From Glandiceps talaboti (lineage: Eukaryota > Hemichordata > Enteropneusta > Spengelidae): 30,000 bases of DNA. The position numbers and the translations under genes were made by a program. The notes under the pieces are model-generated. The model was not told the DNA's origin. It did not search any database and saw nothing but the letters and a program-made list of their open reading frames with translations. Of the stretch, positions 10,423-20,630 are shown in pieces. Every line of letters begins with the position of its first letter. Within the stretch, counting starts at the first letter, position 1. Where the stretch lies: positions 18,038,346-18,068,345 of the forward strand of contig NC_135555.1 in NCBI RefSeq assembly GCF_964340395.1. The letters are read 5' to 3'.

Positions 10423-13400
10423 GCGCGCGCACACACACACACACACACACATTAGTTTTGGGATGGCGGTCTCCCTTCCTTTACAATTTTAGAGTGATAT
10501 GTCAAGGTATACGTAGGACAATTAAATGTCTTTCTGTTTTGTCCTTAAATGAGTCTTTCAGTTTATATCTAGTAACTGACATATTTCATAATTATTTGCA
10601 ACCCATTCAAAGAATAGAAACCCCCCCCCCCCCCCATAAATCAATATTTAAAAGAGATACAAAGTCAATCTCATGCTTTCATACATGCAAAATCAAAGGA
10701 AAATTAATTAATGTTCTAATAATTGTTCAGTTGGTTTTGGGGGTTTTTTTGCAGCTAGAATTTTTGTCATTTGATACCGAGTACAACAACGATTTTGTTA
10801 ATGTGTACGATGGCGCAGCATTACAGAGTATCTCGCTTGGTCAGTTTTCTGGTTCTACGTTGCCTGGAGTTGTGACATCTACAGGACCAGAAATGTATGT
10901 TCGCTTCACCTCTGACTTATTCTTAAGTGGCTATGGATTCTCAGCAATATATCGTGTTGTGTCTGGAGGTAAAGGGAAAACCAATGACGTTTATTCGGGT
11001 AAGTATCTATGACCAGTCGCTATTGTTTTCTAAATGGCGCCATGCTACCGTGAACTAAAAGTCCATATCTCCGCGCAGTAACGATTTACGTTCTTCGCAA
11101 TGTTTTCCTGCTCACGAAGCTTATCTCTGCGCAGTGTTATTTTCTCTCCACACAAATATGTCTGCACAGAATTATTTCTCTCTGCTCAATGATATTTATG
11201 ATTCATCCACACTGTGATAGCGATTGTTTGAATAGATTATATGTTTTTTTCCAGACCAAGTAAGATAATTTCCGATATAATATGCAAGGGTTATAAACCT
11301 ATTATTCACCCAATCCTCTCCTAAACCTTTAGTTTTGTGAATAATTGAAAGTTGGAAAATAGGAAATTTAGGGGTATATGTGGCTTTCAGTTATAATCTG
11401 CCCAGTTTTTGGTCTGGGTTAATTTGTGATTATCAAGGGTTTTGTAACGCATGATACATTACTGAAACGTTTTCTATAGGATACTAATGTTTGGTAACAA
11501 TAGAAAAAATGAAATGGAAAATTAGGACCAATTTCCGGAACCCCCAAATTTTAACGTAGGTGATGGGCTACCTAGAGAATGATAATAACTTTATTAATAA
11601 CGTTATTGGGGGGGGGGGGGGGTTGACCTCAAATTTAGAGCGTGGGTGTCTTTTAAATAACTATTTGTCTTCAACTAAGCCTTTTCCCAACTTGCTTGAA
11701 TATTTATTTCAGTAATGGATTCGTTTTTCCGCTTTCCTATTTTTAGATGAATAAATTAAAGCGAAACGTCACTCTTAAATCGCAAGTAATTGTAGGTGAT
11801 CTAAAATCATGAAATGAGTTTCAAGAACCCATATTTTATGAAAATGACTCTATTTCCTGGAGTGGCATTCCTTTTCAACATATATTGTATTGAATTTAGA
11901 AAACTGTCAAAAAATACACACATATAAATAATAGGCCAGCAGAAATTTTACTGACATTTGCAGTCGCATGAGGTTGTATGGCAAAAATTGAACGAGCCAA
12001 AAACTGGGTAAGTCGGATCCTTTAAACAGCTTTATTTCTTCTGGTCTCAATTTATAAATATCTCATTGTGTATGAACTGACTCTGTAGCTATTTTCTTGT
12101 CAGCATGTACTGATGCTGTGGTAATCGCCCTCAGTGGTACCATACAGTCACATAGTTCGTATCCCGAAGAATACCCGACAGATACCGAATGTACTGTTTA
12201 CATTCGTAGTACTGGCTCCTACAACAGTATTTACCTAACGTTTACAGAAATAGATATGTACAACGGTGGGTATTTATTTCGTTTTCGGTAATTAATAATT
12301 TTTTATACATAGAATTATTTCATGGCCATCTACTATATGTCAAATGCATAACGTTAATTTATTCTGGGGGAGACGAATAAATTAAATATCAGTGCAGCAC
12401 TGGGCAGGTCTTATGTAACCTACGGTACCACATAATTGGTTTTTTCCTCCTGGTCTTTCATGGGTGAGATTATAAAACTATCACATTCGATGGGAAATTT
12501 GCTCCATTTACTTTTCTTTTAGGCAATGCCACTGATAGATTGTCTTCCCATTGTAATTTCATTCTGTGCCATTTTTTCTTTAATTTGGATTAAAAATCCA
12601 CACTTACAAATCCTACCCCTATGTACTACTTTTACTTTTTACTACATTGATAGGGTGCAGTGGTTCTGACAGCATCATGATCACTGAAGGTAATGACATT
12701 GAGGTAGCGACTCTCTGTGACAGTTCTGATACAAACAGTTATGAGACAACTACGGGCCAGTTCAAAATAACATTTACAACTGGCAGCCAGTCGGGAACTA
12801 ATAAAGGATTTAGGGCGGTCTTTAATCAGTATTATGAAAAATATTGTAAGTATAATAATAATTATATAGTCTATTGACATATTGTAAATCATACTATTAG
12901 TGATGATGACATTCAAAAATGTGCATTCATCCCATACATGTGTAGATTCGGGCATCGCCTCCCTGGTGTTTTTTCGCAAAGCAATTCGCAGCGATGTATT
13001 TAGGAAAATTACTTGTTTTAGTGTTCAACTCAGAAATAAAAATCTTAAAGCAGGGAACAAAGGGCAAGGGTGGGTACGTCGTAGTTGGTTTTGTTGATGT
13101 TCAATGAGTCAGCCAATCTACATCACGCGACTTATCTAAAATAGAGACATAAGATAACTCAAATGTATGAACTGTACTCTGTACACTGGGATAGGGAATA
13201 TGTTAGTATTGGAGCCCAATCACCTATGTTGACATCCCCTCTGCCCCTATCCATCGGTCCGTTTTTGTACCTAATCAACCCAGGAACAATCAATAGATAC
13301 AGCCATTAATGCTCTTTGTAGCGTCAGCATCTATTGGTAATTGGACTCCAATCCCACGATTCTCAACCAGAATGTACAGCGGGTTTGTTCATGCCTACTT

Positions 13401-13643
13401 TGAACAATTTGATTTCTCTTATGAAGTCTCGATGCGGCTGGTGAAAGTGCCCTTTCATGACCCACTGTATATCTGCTAAACTAGATAGGGCAGAACCAGC
13501 CTTGCCTTTGTTTCCCTTTAAATTTTGCTCAATAGAACCCAACGCCATTCTTAGTTAAAATAAAGAAACACCATAGGTCAACTGAAATACATCCAGTATA
13601 TCATACACTCTTTGTCATAAATGCTTAGCATTTTGGTGCTTGA

Positions 13644-13716
<73 letters not shown>

Positions 13717-14459
13717 TGTGTGAGACACACACAATCGATCCGTAAAGTGAGGTTGGTTTCCGCTTAGCCACGCTAATAACAGCTCGTATCAAGTTACCGT
13801 TCACCATCTCTATTTGATACAGTGCCACATGAACCAAATGAGATACTGCAAATATTACACTTTAGGATAGCAAAATTGAATGAATGCCGATTCTTGCAAT
13901 ATTTTGTCTAAAGTGTCACCATGCAGACATCAAATGCAGACGTCAAGACATTGGAACCCATCTGGATTATTTCATAATAGACAAAATGTAGCAAGAAATT
14001 GCTATCTTGCTATCTCAATGTCAAATGTGTGGCAAATGATAACTTGAAAAGGGGTGTACTTAGATTAGAAAACGAAATGTTCAGGAAACCTGCATCGTAC
14101 AATCACTCTAAAATGTAACAATATTTTGCTACATTGTACAGACATTGTATTGGAACTACACGACAAATACGTCAAATAAACGTATTGATTTTCTCGTATC
14201 TGTTTTTATCAAACTACAGCCAGCTGTAACTCTGACAGTGGTGATTTCCATTGTGATAATGACTGGTGTATACCTGAATCATTGAGATGTGATGGTACCA
14301 GCCACTGCAGTGATAATACGGATGAAGTGGAATGTTCATCATCAGGGTCATCAGGTGAATTAAAAAAACTTTGGAGTTTTGGTGTTCTTGTGTGTGTGTG
14401 TGTGTGTGTATGTGTGTGTGTGTATGTGTGTGTGTGTGTGTGTGTGAGGAGGGAGAGGG

Positions 14460-14506
<47 letters not shown>

Positions 14507-15139
14507 TGTTAGCTAATGAGGCTCATGTTCAATATGTCTGGCGGGAATATCCACGGTAATTTAAAATGTCATATTTTTCAGTCGCTTGTTCATTCTTCGC
14601 AATATTAAACTCGTTATTACTCGCTGTCACTTTTTACTGCTATTTCATGTTCAATACTGATTTGTACTCCTCTTTACTAGGCTTATAGACATCCACGTAA
14701 GACGAATCTTTCATTTTGATTTCGATTCACAAATATTTTTCATTATAATCTGTACATTACAGGTTCACCATCATCAACTATTACCACAGTAATCATCATC
14801 ATCGTTATCCTTGCTGTTGTTTTTCTCGTTATAATTGTGAGTGTTGTCTCAGCCAAGAAGAAAGGATGTGCCAAACCTCGTACAACACCGAATCCAACTA
14901 CATCGACAAGTAGAACGACACATCGGGCTGATGGCATCGCTGTTTCAGCTACCCCAGCACACATGCAACTTCCTATCAGCACGTTAGGCCACAGCTATTC
15001 CCCAGCTTACCCACCATCCTATGTACCAGAAAAACCCAACAACCCTACCTATCCAACGACAGGTGATGATGACGATCCACCTGGTCTTCCAGCCCAATAT
15101 GGTGGCAACACACATATGGTGACCACTTATCACATGTAG
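4701..15139 (+). CDS. Gene B: signal peptide - CUB x3 - LDLa - TM receptor-like protein, 8 exons, 550 aa
   Basis: CDS joins 4701-4749, 8231-8370, 9464-9817, 10755-10998, 12104-12265, 12654-12845, 14220-14354 and 14763-15139 (1653 nt, exactly 551 codons). All introns are GT-AG, phases 1,0,0,1,1,1,1. Domains: signal peptide ~1-17, CUB1 ~24-132, CUB2 ~142-249, CUB3 ~264-378, LDLa 383-419, Ser/Gly linker, transmembrane ~432-455, cytoplasmic tail ~456-550. CUB domains are extracellular protein-binding beta sandwiches; LDLa modules bind calcium and ligands. CUB1 and CUB2 lack the second CUB disulfide, whereas CUB3 keeps four Cys. The tail is Pro/Tyr-rich with a PPSY motif. The layout resembles NETO-type CUB-CUB-LDLa-TM auxiliary subunits with an extra CUB. 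A specific function is not established. Confidence 0.85.
5234..5517 (-). mobile_element. Decayed LINE, C-terminus of ORF2 and 3' tail (CR1/L2-like)
   Basis: On the minus strand a frame contains CAAPRIWNSLPVEPRYSP then FKKLHQDSALF, the APxxWNSLP signature near the C-terminus of many non-LTR retrotransposon ORF2 proteins. Downstream on the minus strand follow GGATCCAGGCGCTTTATAAA and a TGAT-type simple tail (5236-5260), typical of CR1/L2-like 3' ends. It lies in intron 1 of gene B, antisense to it. Non-functional fragment. Confidence 0.7.
6110..6388 (-). mobile_element. Decayed LINE reverse-transcriptase fragment
   Basis: The minus-strand frame reads KLVNAFISSKPDYCNYPFLY, then HLDHAQNTGARIVSRIKRSD, matching the AFxxSxLDYCNxLLYG...QNxAARL block after the catalytic region of CR1/L2-type reverse transcriptases. 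It lies upstream, in the element's own sense, of the 3' fragment at 5234-5517. Both probably belong to one interrupted insertion. The catalytic domain was not seen. Confidence 0.7.
6399..7740 (+). mobile_element. Pearl-like non-autonomous element: ACAG microsatellite plus 146/147-bp tandem core
   Basis: Begins near GGGAGCCTTCAGTAATTA (6399) with a G-rich lead, then a CTGT array (6514-6552), a unique segment (AATGAAATTTGGGCTATATA...), and tandem repeats to about 7600. A partial copy is followed by GGGAGGCATTCAGTTTAA (7726), a direct repeat of the left end. Known pearl/DINE-type elements combine an ACRG microsatellite with tandem core repeats; assignment to that class is inference. No ORF is present. 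Confidence 0.55.
6811..7690 (+). repeat. Dimeric tandem repeat, monomers 146 and 147 bp
   Basis: TAATGAAT..TTTGCATAATTAA recurs at 6811, 6958, 7104, 7251, 7397 and 7544. From 6958, monomers alternate between two variants (TTTTCGG...ACACACGTTAACC and TTCTTGG...ACATACATTAACC), giving two nearly identical 293-bp dimers, 6958-7250 and 7251-7543. Confidence 0.9.
8231..8370 (+). CDS. Gene B exon 2: first half of CUB1
   Basis: Follows gtcgttacag. It encodes VQTTLGTCGGDFTGSTGEV and then the CUB hallmark SPNYPNVYNNGETCTYTI. It ends in phase 0 at atg|gtaag. The length of 140 nt equals gene C exon 2. Confidence 0.92.
9119..9341 (+). repeat. GAATTCTCAAATG minisatellite in intron 2 of gene B
   Basis: Imperfect tandem array of short units built on GAATTCTCAAATG and TTGAGTTCTCAAATG, spacing roughly 18-20 bp with a composite period near 55 bp. 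Confidence 0.75.
9464..9817 (+). CDS. Gene B exon 3: second half of CUB1 fused to first half of CUB2
   Basis: Starts LEFNYFETEL...DYVYLYNG after ctcgtag and completes CUB1 (VGFYAKY). Without an intron it then begins CUB2 (QCGGPY...TSPLYPKDYDGYEDC). It ends in phase 0 at GAG|gtaatt. The 354-nt length is identical to gene C exon 3. Confidence 0.93.
10070..10366 (-). mobile_element. Second, inverted copy related to the pearl-like element
   Basis: Read on the minus strand, the order is CA/ACAG-type simple repeat, TGAAATTTGCTAC, a CCTTATGGTAAT block, GATTAGATTTT, and AATTATGCAAATTAAT. This is collinear with 6514-6690 (TGAAATTTGGGCTA, TTTAGGGTAAT, GATTAGTTTTG, TTTGCATATTAAT). It lies in intron 3 of gene B. 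The left limit is uncertain. Confidence 0.5.
10367..10452 (+). repeat. (AC)n-(GC)n-(AC)n alternating purine-pyrimidine tract
   Basis: 86 bases of unbroken purine-pyrimidine alternation: AC repeats, then GTGCGCGCGCGCGC at 10417-10430, then AC repeats. This is the classical sequence type prone to left-handed (Z) DNA. Confidence 0.95.
10755..10998 (+). CDS. Gene B exon 4: second half of CUB2
   Basis: Follows ttgcag. It encodes LEFLSFDTEYNNDFVNVYDG, then GSTLPGVVTSTGP, ending with YGFSAIYRV and a Gly/Lys linker. It ends in phase 1 at G|gtaagt. Ser replaces the Cys expected in the FCG position of a canonical CUB. Confidence 0.92.
12104..12265 (+). CDS. Gene B exon 5: first part of divergent CUB3
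   Basis: Follows cttgtcag. It encodes ACTDAVVIALSGTIQSHSSY, then PEEYPTDTECTVYIRS and a beta-strand YLTFTEIDMYN. It ends in phase 1 at G|gtgggt. The SHxSYPxxYPTxxEC core is shared with gene C exon 5. Confidence 0.88.
12654..12845 (+). CDS. Gene B exon 6: second part of CUB3
   Basis: Encodes GCSGSDSIMITEGND, ATLCDSSD, then ETTTGQFKITFTTGSQSGTN and KGFRAVFNQYY. The GC...LC pair is the C3-C4 disulfide of canonical CUBs. It ends in phase 1 at T|gtaagt. Confidence 0.9.
13208..13352. mobile_element. Short inverted-repeat element in intron 6 of gene B
   Basis: Ends ATTGGAGCCCAATCACC and the reverse complement of GGTAATTGGACTCCAAT match at 15 of 17 positions over a 145-bp span. This suits a small MITE. 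No clear target duplication was recognised. Confidence 0.4.
13645..13715 (+). repeat. (AC)n microsatellite
   Basis: About 35 AC units in intron 6 of gene B. Confidence 0.95.
14220..14354 (+). CDS. Gene B exon 7: LDLa module
   Basis: A symmetrical phase 1-1 exon encoding one complete 37-residue LDLa: six Cys (C383, C392, C397, C404, C410, C419), WCIPESLRCDG and SDNTDE for calcium. A Ser/Gly linker follows. Confidence 0.95.
14390..14507 (+). repeat. (TG)n and (ACAG)n microsatellites in the last intron of gene B
   Basis: TG repeats with TATG interruptions (14390-14445), a short purine stretch, then about 12 ACAG units (14460-14507). The orthologous-position intron of gene A also holds an ACAG array, and both introns open with similar sequence (GTGA then A/T-rich AAAAAAC). 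Confidence 0.95.
14763..15139 (+). CDS. Gene B exon 8: transmembrane helix and cytoplasmic tail
   Basis: Follows cattacag. It encodes a helix from TITTVIIIIVILAVVFLVII, a basic anchor SAKKKGCAKP with juxtamembrane Cys, and a ~95-residue tail with SPAYPPSY, NPTYPT and DDDDPPGLPAQYGGN. Stop TAG is at 15137-15139. Confidence 0.9.
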
Positions 15140-15263
15140 TACATATAGACACATTTATATATTCAAAGCCCAATCAAGTAGGGAAAATAACATTGATGAT
15201 AAATCGTAGTGCATGGTCATTCCATGAAATTGTGACACTTGTATAGTTTTCAACGGTTTTAAC

Positions 15264-15326
<63 letters not shown>

Positions 15327-15405
15327 CTGATGATGATGAGGATGATGAGGATGAGGATGATGATGAGGAGGAGGAGGAGGAGGATGATGATGATGATGAT
15401 GATGA
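15264..15405 (+). repeat. (ATG)n trinucleotide array in the gene B 3' flank
   Basis: ATG repeats interrupted by AGG variants begin 125 bases after the stop of gene B, and so probably lie within its 3' UTR. The minus-strand His-rich open frame here is an artefact. Confidence 0.95.
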
Positions 15406-17490
15406 AGTCTTTCTTCTAAGTTTTTTGCTGCTTGATCAAGCATATTTGCTACATAACTTTCACCAGTAGCACAACTACATTTACCACAGCACCTGCGGCT
15501 ATCGTCCCATTTAGATCCTAAGGTATAATATTTCCTTTGTATTATAACATTTCCAGGATATCTTTTGTGGTAACAGCACTATACCTACTTCACCAACTAA
15601 TGTACTGAAATATTTTCAAGTGATATGAATTCTTTTGGAGAAATGGCGTTTAGATTAAAATAATCAAAAATCAACGAATAAGTAAATATCAAATAATGTA
15701 AAAACAAATGTTAAATATCGAATTCTGGTTGTTGCTCTTTCAGAACGTGATTGATTTAGGATGTCATTGAGTATAATGTAATATATATAATTATATTTAT
15801 ATTAGATAATTAGTATGATTTAAAGTATATATAATAATATATATATCGAAATACTATTTTTGTTGAGTCTTCCGATACTTTCTTACATTCCATCTTGAAT
15901 TGTATCATGTACTGTTAGTTAATTTGCATGGTTCAGAGTACAGTGAATTTATTTAAATAACTTAATACTGTCTTTAAAAAATGTATTTTTGTATGTATAT
16001 TTTTAATTATTTTATTTATATTATTTTTGTTAATACCGGCTCTATATTTGTATAAGTTTAAAATGTGCATAATTATTTACGGTGGATGTATTTCTGTTAT
16101 ATTTTGGATGTATCTAAGCTTTCAAATTCAAATTTATATCTAACTTACTTGGGTTTTTTTATATTATCGGCATTACAATCTCAAGTGCCATCTATAAACA
16201 TCATATAAGCCACCACACCAAATTAAAAAGTTTTCAGTATGTACCACAATCTTTTATATCAAGTATACTGTTTCATTTGCTATTTGACCACTATAATATA
16301 TAGAAAGGCCGCGTGCTAGGCTTGTAAATAAACCAATCGAAACAGTATACTTTCATAGAGAAAGTGCTTTACTTCGGTGTTACTAATATGAATGCTATAA
16401 ATGAGCGCAGCATATAGAGATAAGTGTTTTAGTGTTACCCGTTGCAGTTGAGTCCTTAATAAACATCTTGTCCTCTTTAATGGGTAGACATAATGAATGG
16501 ATAGACATCACTTTCATGTTCTCGCTTTAAGTTCAAGGTTTAATATCCTAACTTTAAAATTTTGATATTGAATATTTTTATATTCCTTTTGAATGATAAT
16601 TTTGGTGCTTAATAAACATTATTTGATCACAAAATTAAACAATGAGATGTCTACTGTGTGATAAGTTTTAGTAATTGGATAGAACTTGTGGTCGAATTCA
16701 GGAGCAGCATCGCTTCCTGCTATGGTTCTTTTATCGACATCGCAAAATCCATCATAGTGCATATATCTATAAAATTAATAAAAGGTTCAATTTTGGGGGC
16801 TCTCAAAATTGGTAATTAGAATAGAGGTGTAAGTCAACATCACACTTTTTGTTCATCTCGTCATACTGATTAGTTACTTCGTCGATACCTATCATTCTGG
16901 TCGCATCAATCGCAGACAAATTTACTTTTACATTCATACTCACATTGTGTCCATCATTTAAAATGGGGAAGAAGAAATGTTCTGGATGCCGAACTCTCAC
17001 CAAGGAACATTATATAGGGGGACGATGGCCCTGACTGCCAAGGTCCACCACACCATTTCGACACCACACCAAACGGCAATCAAAGTTGGTGATAGGATGT
17101 TCAACTTCAACCCTAGGCTAACTTGGACAAACGACACATGCATGAAGTTAAAAACTAGTTATGGCCCAAATATACGGTCGCTGTCTTCAAATATGTGTTA
17201 CAATTTACCAAATACCAGCATATGAGTTCATCATCTTTTTTCTGCAACTTGAAAAAAAAAAAGTGGTTTTGTAGTAAGCACGGTGAGTGATATGAACACG
17301 TTGTTTCTTACCCAATAATCATGTCACCTCATAATATCGTTTACAATTGTACAACAATGGTGTCGAGACATGCCTACTTCTTCACAAAGTAAAAAAAAAT
17401 CTCATACCGTCATTTAGAACTACATATTACGGTACGTGTGCATGCATTGTTTTCGCAACGTATGCACTGACACGGAGGCTATACGTATGC
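15406..17490. other. AT-rich 3' flank of gene B
   Basis: No gene is supported. 15780-16100 is very AT-rich with TATATA stretches. Candidate polyadenylation hexamers are listed separately. A minus-strand frame at 16803-17003 has coding-like composition but no splice or homology support. Confidence 0.5.
16327..16616 (+). terminator. Candidate polyadenylation signals of gene B
   Basis: AATAAA occurs at 16327-16332, 16458-16463 and 16611-16616; the latter two lie in the shared context CTTAATAAACAT. They are 1.2-1.5 kb after the stop, so use implies a long 3' UTR. Which, if any, is used is unknown. Confidence 0.3.
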
Positions 17491-17523
<33 letters not shown>

Positions 17524-17545
17524 GAAATAACTAACAGAAACACAA

Positions 17546-17604
<59 letters not shown>

Positions 17605-17605
17605 A
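17491..17605 (+). repeat. (AC)n then (AAAT)n microsatellites
   Basis: AC repeats 17491-17521, then about 15 AAAT units 17544-17605, in the B-C intergenic region. Confidence 0.95.
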
Positions 17606-17802
17606 AAATTAAATGCCTGTAGTAACAATAGCCTCTTTCTTGATGACGGTTATGTATACGTATATAATTCAGAACGGGGATCACTGACAAATTAGCAACG
17701 ACATGTCATTCACACCATGTTCTGTACACTGTGACAGAAAAAAATATATACAATACATGTACTTGGTTCAGTTGCTACATGAATGAAGGAGTGAGAGACA
17801 TT

Positions 17803-18178
17803 TACAACCACCGACATCAGACCTTTGACAAAAGGAACCTGTTACAAACAGTAAACAAATGCATTAGATTAATAACACTTGGCAAAACATGTTAGAAGAA
17901 CTAGCAGAGACTTGTATTACATTTCATGGTTTGATAAGAACAGTTTTTTCGGTTTCTTTGCATGTACATGCATTGTCAGGGGAACTTCAAAATTATTTGT
18001 GAATGTGAACTATTATGTAAAGAGGCCATAAAACTGTTCTTATTAACTGATTGAATGTAATACTTGTTTCTCTGTATTTCAAACATGCTGTGCCAAGACC
18101 AAGTAATCTAATTCATTTGTTTACTTTTCCTGCTTATAACTGATTCTGTTCGTCAACGGTCTGATTTCGGTGGTTGTA
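17803..18178. mobile_element. Long inverted repeat (foldback/MITE-like)
   Basis: The left arm 17803-17946 begins TACAACCACCGACATCAGAC. The reverse complement of the right arm 18031-18178 begins TACAACCACCGAAATCAGAC. Similarity extends about 145 bases (TTAGATTA, TTGGC, AGTATTACATT/TGTATTACATT, AATAAGAACAGTTT) around an ~84-bp spacer. No coding frame. The whole could fold into one large hairpin. Confidence 0.7.
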
Positions 18179-19339
18179 CGTGGTTGTATATATCCATTGT
18201 GCACTTACTGTAAGAGTGGTGGCAAGGAAGCTATGTAAACAAATGGACAAAACAAAGTGACTCTGAAGTTTATCACACTGGTATTTTTTCTACAGAGTAC
18301 TATAATGTATGCTAGAAATGTCACGACCAGTATATGTGAATACGGTTTCCCTTTGAACAGCGTTTGTTTATTTGTTTGGGTTTGTTTGTTTGTTTGTTTG
18401 TTTGTTTGTTTGTTTTTTGAGGTGTTCTTTGTTTGTTTTCTTGGTATTTTGGGAGTGCCTTGTATGAACATCATAGTAACACCAAGACAAGACTCTGGGT
18501 TATGCCAAATAAATTTGAGCAGTTAGTAATTTTTGAAAGGACATTGACCCATGATGTATTATAAAAACCAAATGAAAACGGCGCCTATCCTATGTGGGTC
18601 CACATTATACCTAGATCAGGATGCAAATCCATGTTTATTTGATAATTTGGTGTGATAATCTCCCAGAGGGTAAGATAGGTAAACAGTGAGTGAAACCATA
18701 CACCCTAGTGGACTGTCTATGGTGAAACCTCTGACCACTTTATAGTGGTATGGGGTGAAACACATACCTTGGTAATTATAAGATGGGAATTGAAGAGAAG
18801 AAAGGACATAGTGTCTGTATTCAGTCAAGAGAGAGTGGATATTCAGTCAGGGAATGGCAAAAAAAGACTGAAAAAAAATCAAATCAACAAATCAAATCAA
18901 ATTAAGTCATCACTAAAATGATTGCTGCCCCTGTGGTCTGCTGTGTAGTTCGGGCCTACTTCCCTTGTAATGTAGACGAATATTATAGCCAATAATAAAC
19001 GGAGCAGCTCATTAATTTAAGCCTACCACTACCCCCCCCCCTCCCTCCAAGGCACATAATATTCAACCTCACAATTTACCAACCAACCAAAGTAAAAACT
19101 GTTATATTCATAATGGACCCAACAGCCACTCCACTAAAACTCACAAAAACAATCCAATAAGACTTGCCCATAGCCAGCAAAGCGACCAACGAATGATGTG
19201 ACATGGGAAAACCATGAGTAAACATATCCACAAATAGAATAGATAACTTCGAACTCCTTTTTTCGAACACTAATGGCATTTCACGTGTTACCCTTCCAAT
19301 TGTAGAAACTTCCATATTGCGGACAGACCATCGTTCACA
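18179..19339. other. Intergenic stretch between two inverted-repeat elements
   Basis: No gene is seen. It contains a TTTG array (18362-18416) and short A-rich and C-rich runs (for example 19033-19043). A 79-codon minus-strand open frame (19076-19315) is hydrophobic but unrecognised and unsupported. Confidence 0.5.
18362..18416 (+). repeat. (TTTG)n microsatellite
   Basis: About 12 TTTG units with minor interruptions. Confidence 0.95.
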
Positions 19340-19635
19340 CAGTAGCCCCGTCTACACGGCACTAAATATCCTACCTGAGGTAGGATTCAGGATAGTTTGA
19401 AGCGCGTGTAGAAGCAAACGCGTCCTGAATCTGTCCCGAAACCGTCCTGACTTAGGACACCTTTAATTGAGAGGTTTCCTGAAACACTCCTGACTTCGTC
19501 CTATATGTACAGTCAGGACGGAACGCGCGACATCCACGCTGTAACCTTCCTACGTGTAGACACAAATCTATCCTACCTCAGGTAGGACTTGGGACTGCCT
19601 CAGGTAGGACGACCTATGTGTAGATGGGGCTACTG
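19340..19635. mobile_element. MITE with CAGTAGCCCC termini
   Basis: The left end CAGTAGCCCCGTCTACAC and the reverse complement of the right end GTGTAGATGGGGCTACTG differ at one base. Inside lie palindromic CCTACCTGAGGTAGG (19370-19384), CCTACCTCAGGTAGG (19572-19586) and several TCCTGACT/GTCCTGA repeats. At 296 bp it has no coding capacity. Target duplication is not evident, so the superfamily is unassigned. Confidence 0.75.
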
Positions 19636-20627
19636 AGAGATTTACACGATAGAAATTGTAATGGTAATCGTATTATAATGGTAAACGTAGCCTAGATCCA
19701 TTGTAAGAACAAAATAAACAAGAGGGACAAAAAAGTATAGTGTCCGCCGATAGTGTAAACTTTGGATGACGTACTCGAGGTTAAGAAAGGGGTCATTTTA
19801 TTGAAAGCCCTGATGTTATTTTTACTTTTTTTTCAAGGCGTGAAGTTTCGCTATGAATATCATGTGCTCTTCTTTCATACACTTATTAGCTAGCTGTTTA
19901 TCTGCAGTTGTCAGGGTAATAACAAACATATACTACCCCCATATTTGTGACCTTCGTTAGACGCAGAGAAACGCATAGAAAGGGGTGTTTAGGGTAAGTT
20001 TACGACTTTCATATTCAATATTCTTGGTGGATTTTATATAAGTACTTTTGTGTTGCCGTAACGGCATCCATATTGTCGATAATTGAATAACAAAGACAGA
20101 ACAACACAAGTAGTAGGGTTGGCACGCAGACTCAAATAGAATGCAAGCCGTCGATTTATGAATGAACAATCGATTTAGAGTCTTGTTGGCTCTCATGGAT
20201 AACAAGGTCTTAACAAACCATTACTAACTCTGGAATGATATCATATATTGTAATATAAATTGTAAATAAATGGCAATGAAAAACCAGGTAATCTCTTGGT
20301 GTTATTTACAAACTAAGTTGGTTTCAGGAAAACGTGACTTGGGTAATATAACACCCGCATGCCACGTCCGATAGCAACAGGTGGTTGTTTATCAGTAGTC
20401 GAAAGAAAGTCTGTGGAGAAAATGAATGCTGTTCATTCAAAAATGACACAAGTTTAGATTATTTTCTTTTTCAGGTAAAAGTACTAATATAAATCTTGTT
20501 TAGACTATTCTAATATACTTTAAATACTTTCATCGGGTCGCTAAATTATTACAATAACTAGTTCTTGTTAAGCTAAGGTTTCTAATTAGTTTAGATTTAA
20601 TACCGCCCGTTCAGTTACACAGGTTTG
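19636..20627. other. Intergenic stretch upstream of gene C
   Basis: AT-rich DNA with no recognised gene or structured repeat. Confidence 0.45.
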
Positions 20628-20630
20628 TCA

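Noticed and set aside
11398-12012. Inverted GCCCAGTTTTTGG / CCAAAAACTGGGT about 600 bp apart
   Set aside because: Only about 12 matching bases with no extension; could be chance.
15174-15443. Poly-His minus-strand frame
   Set aside because: Reverse reading of the ATG repeat in the gene B 3' flank.
19076-19315. 79-codon hydrophobic minus-strand frame
   Set aside because: No recognisable motif, no splice context, and isolated in repeat-rich intergenic DNA.
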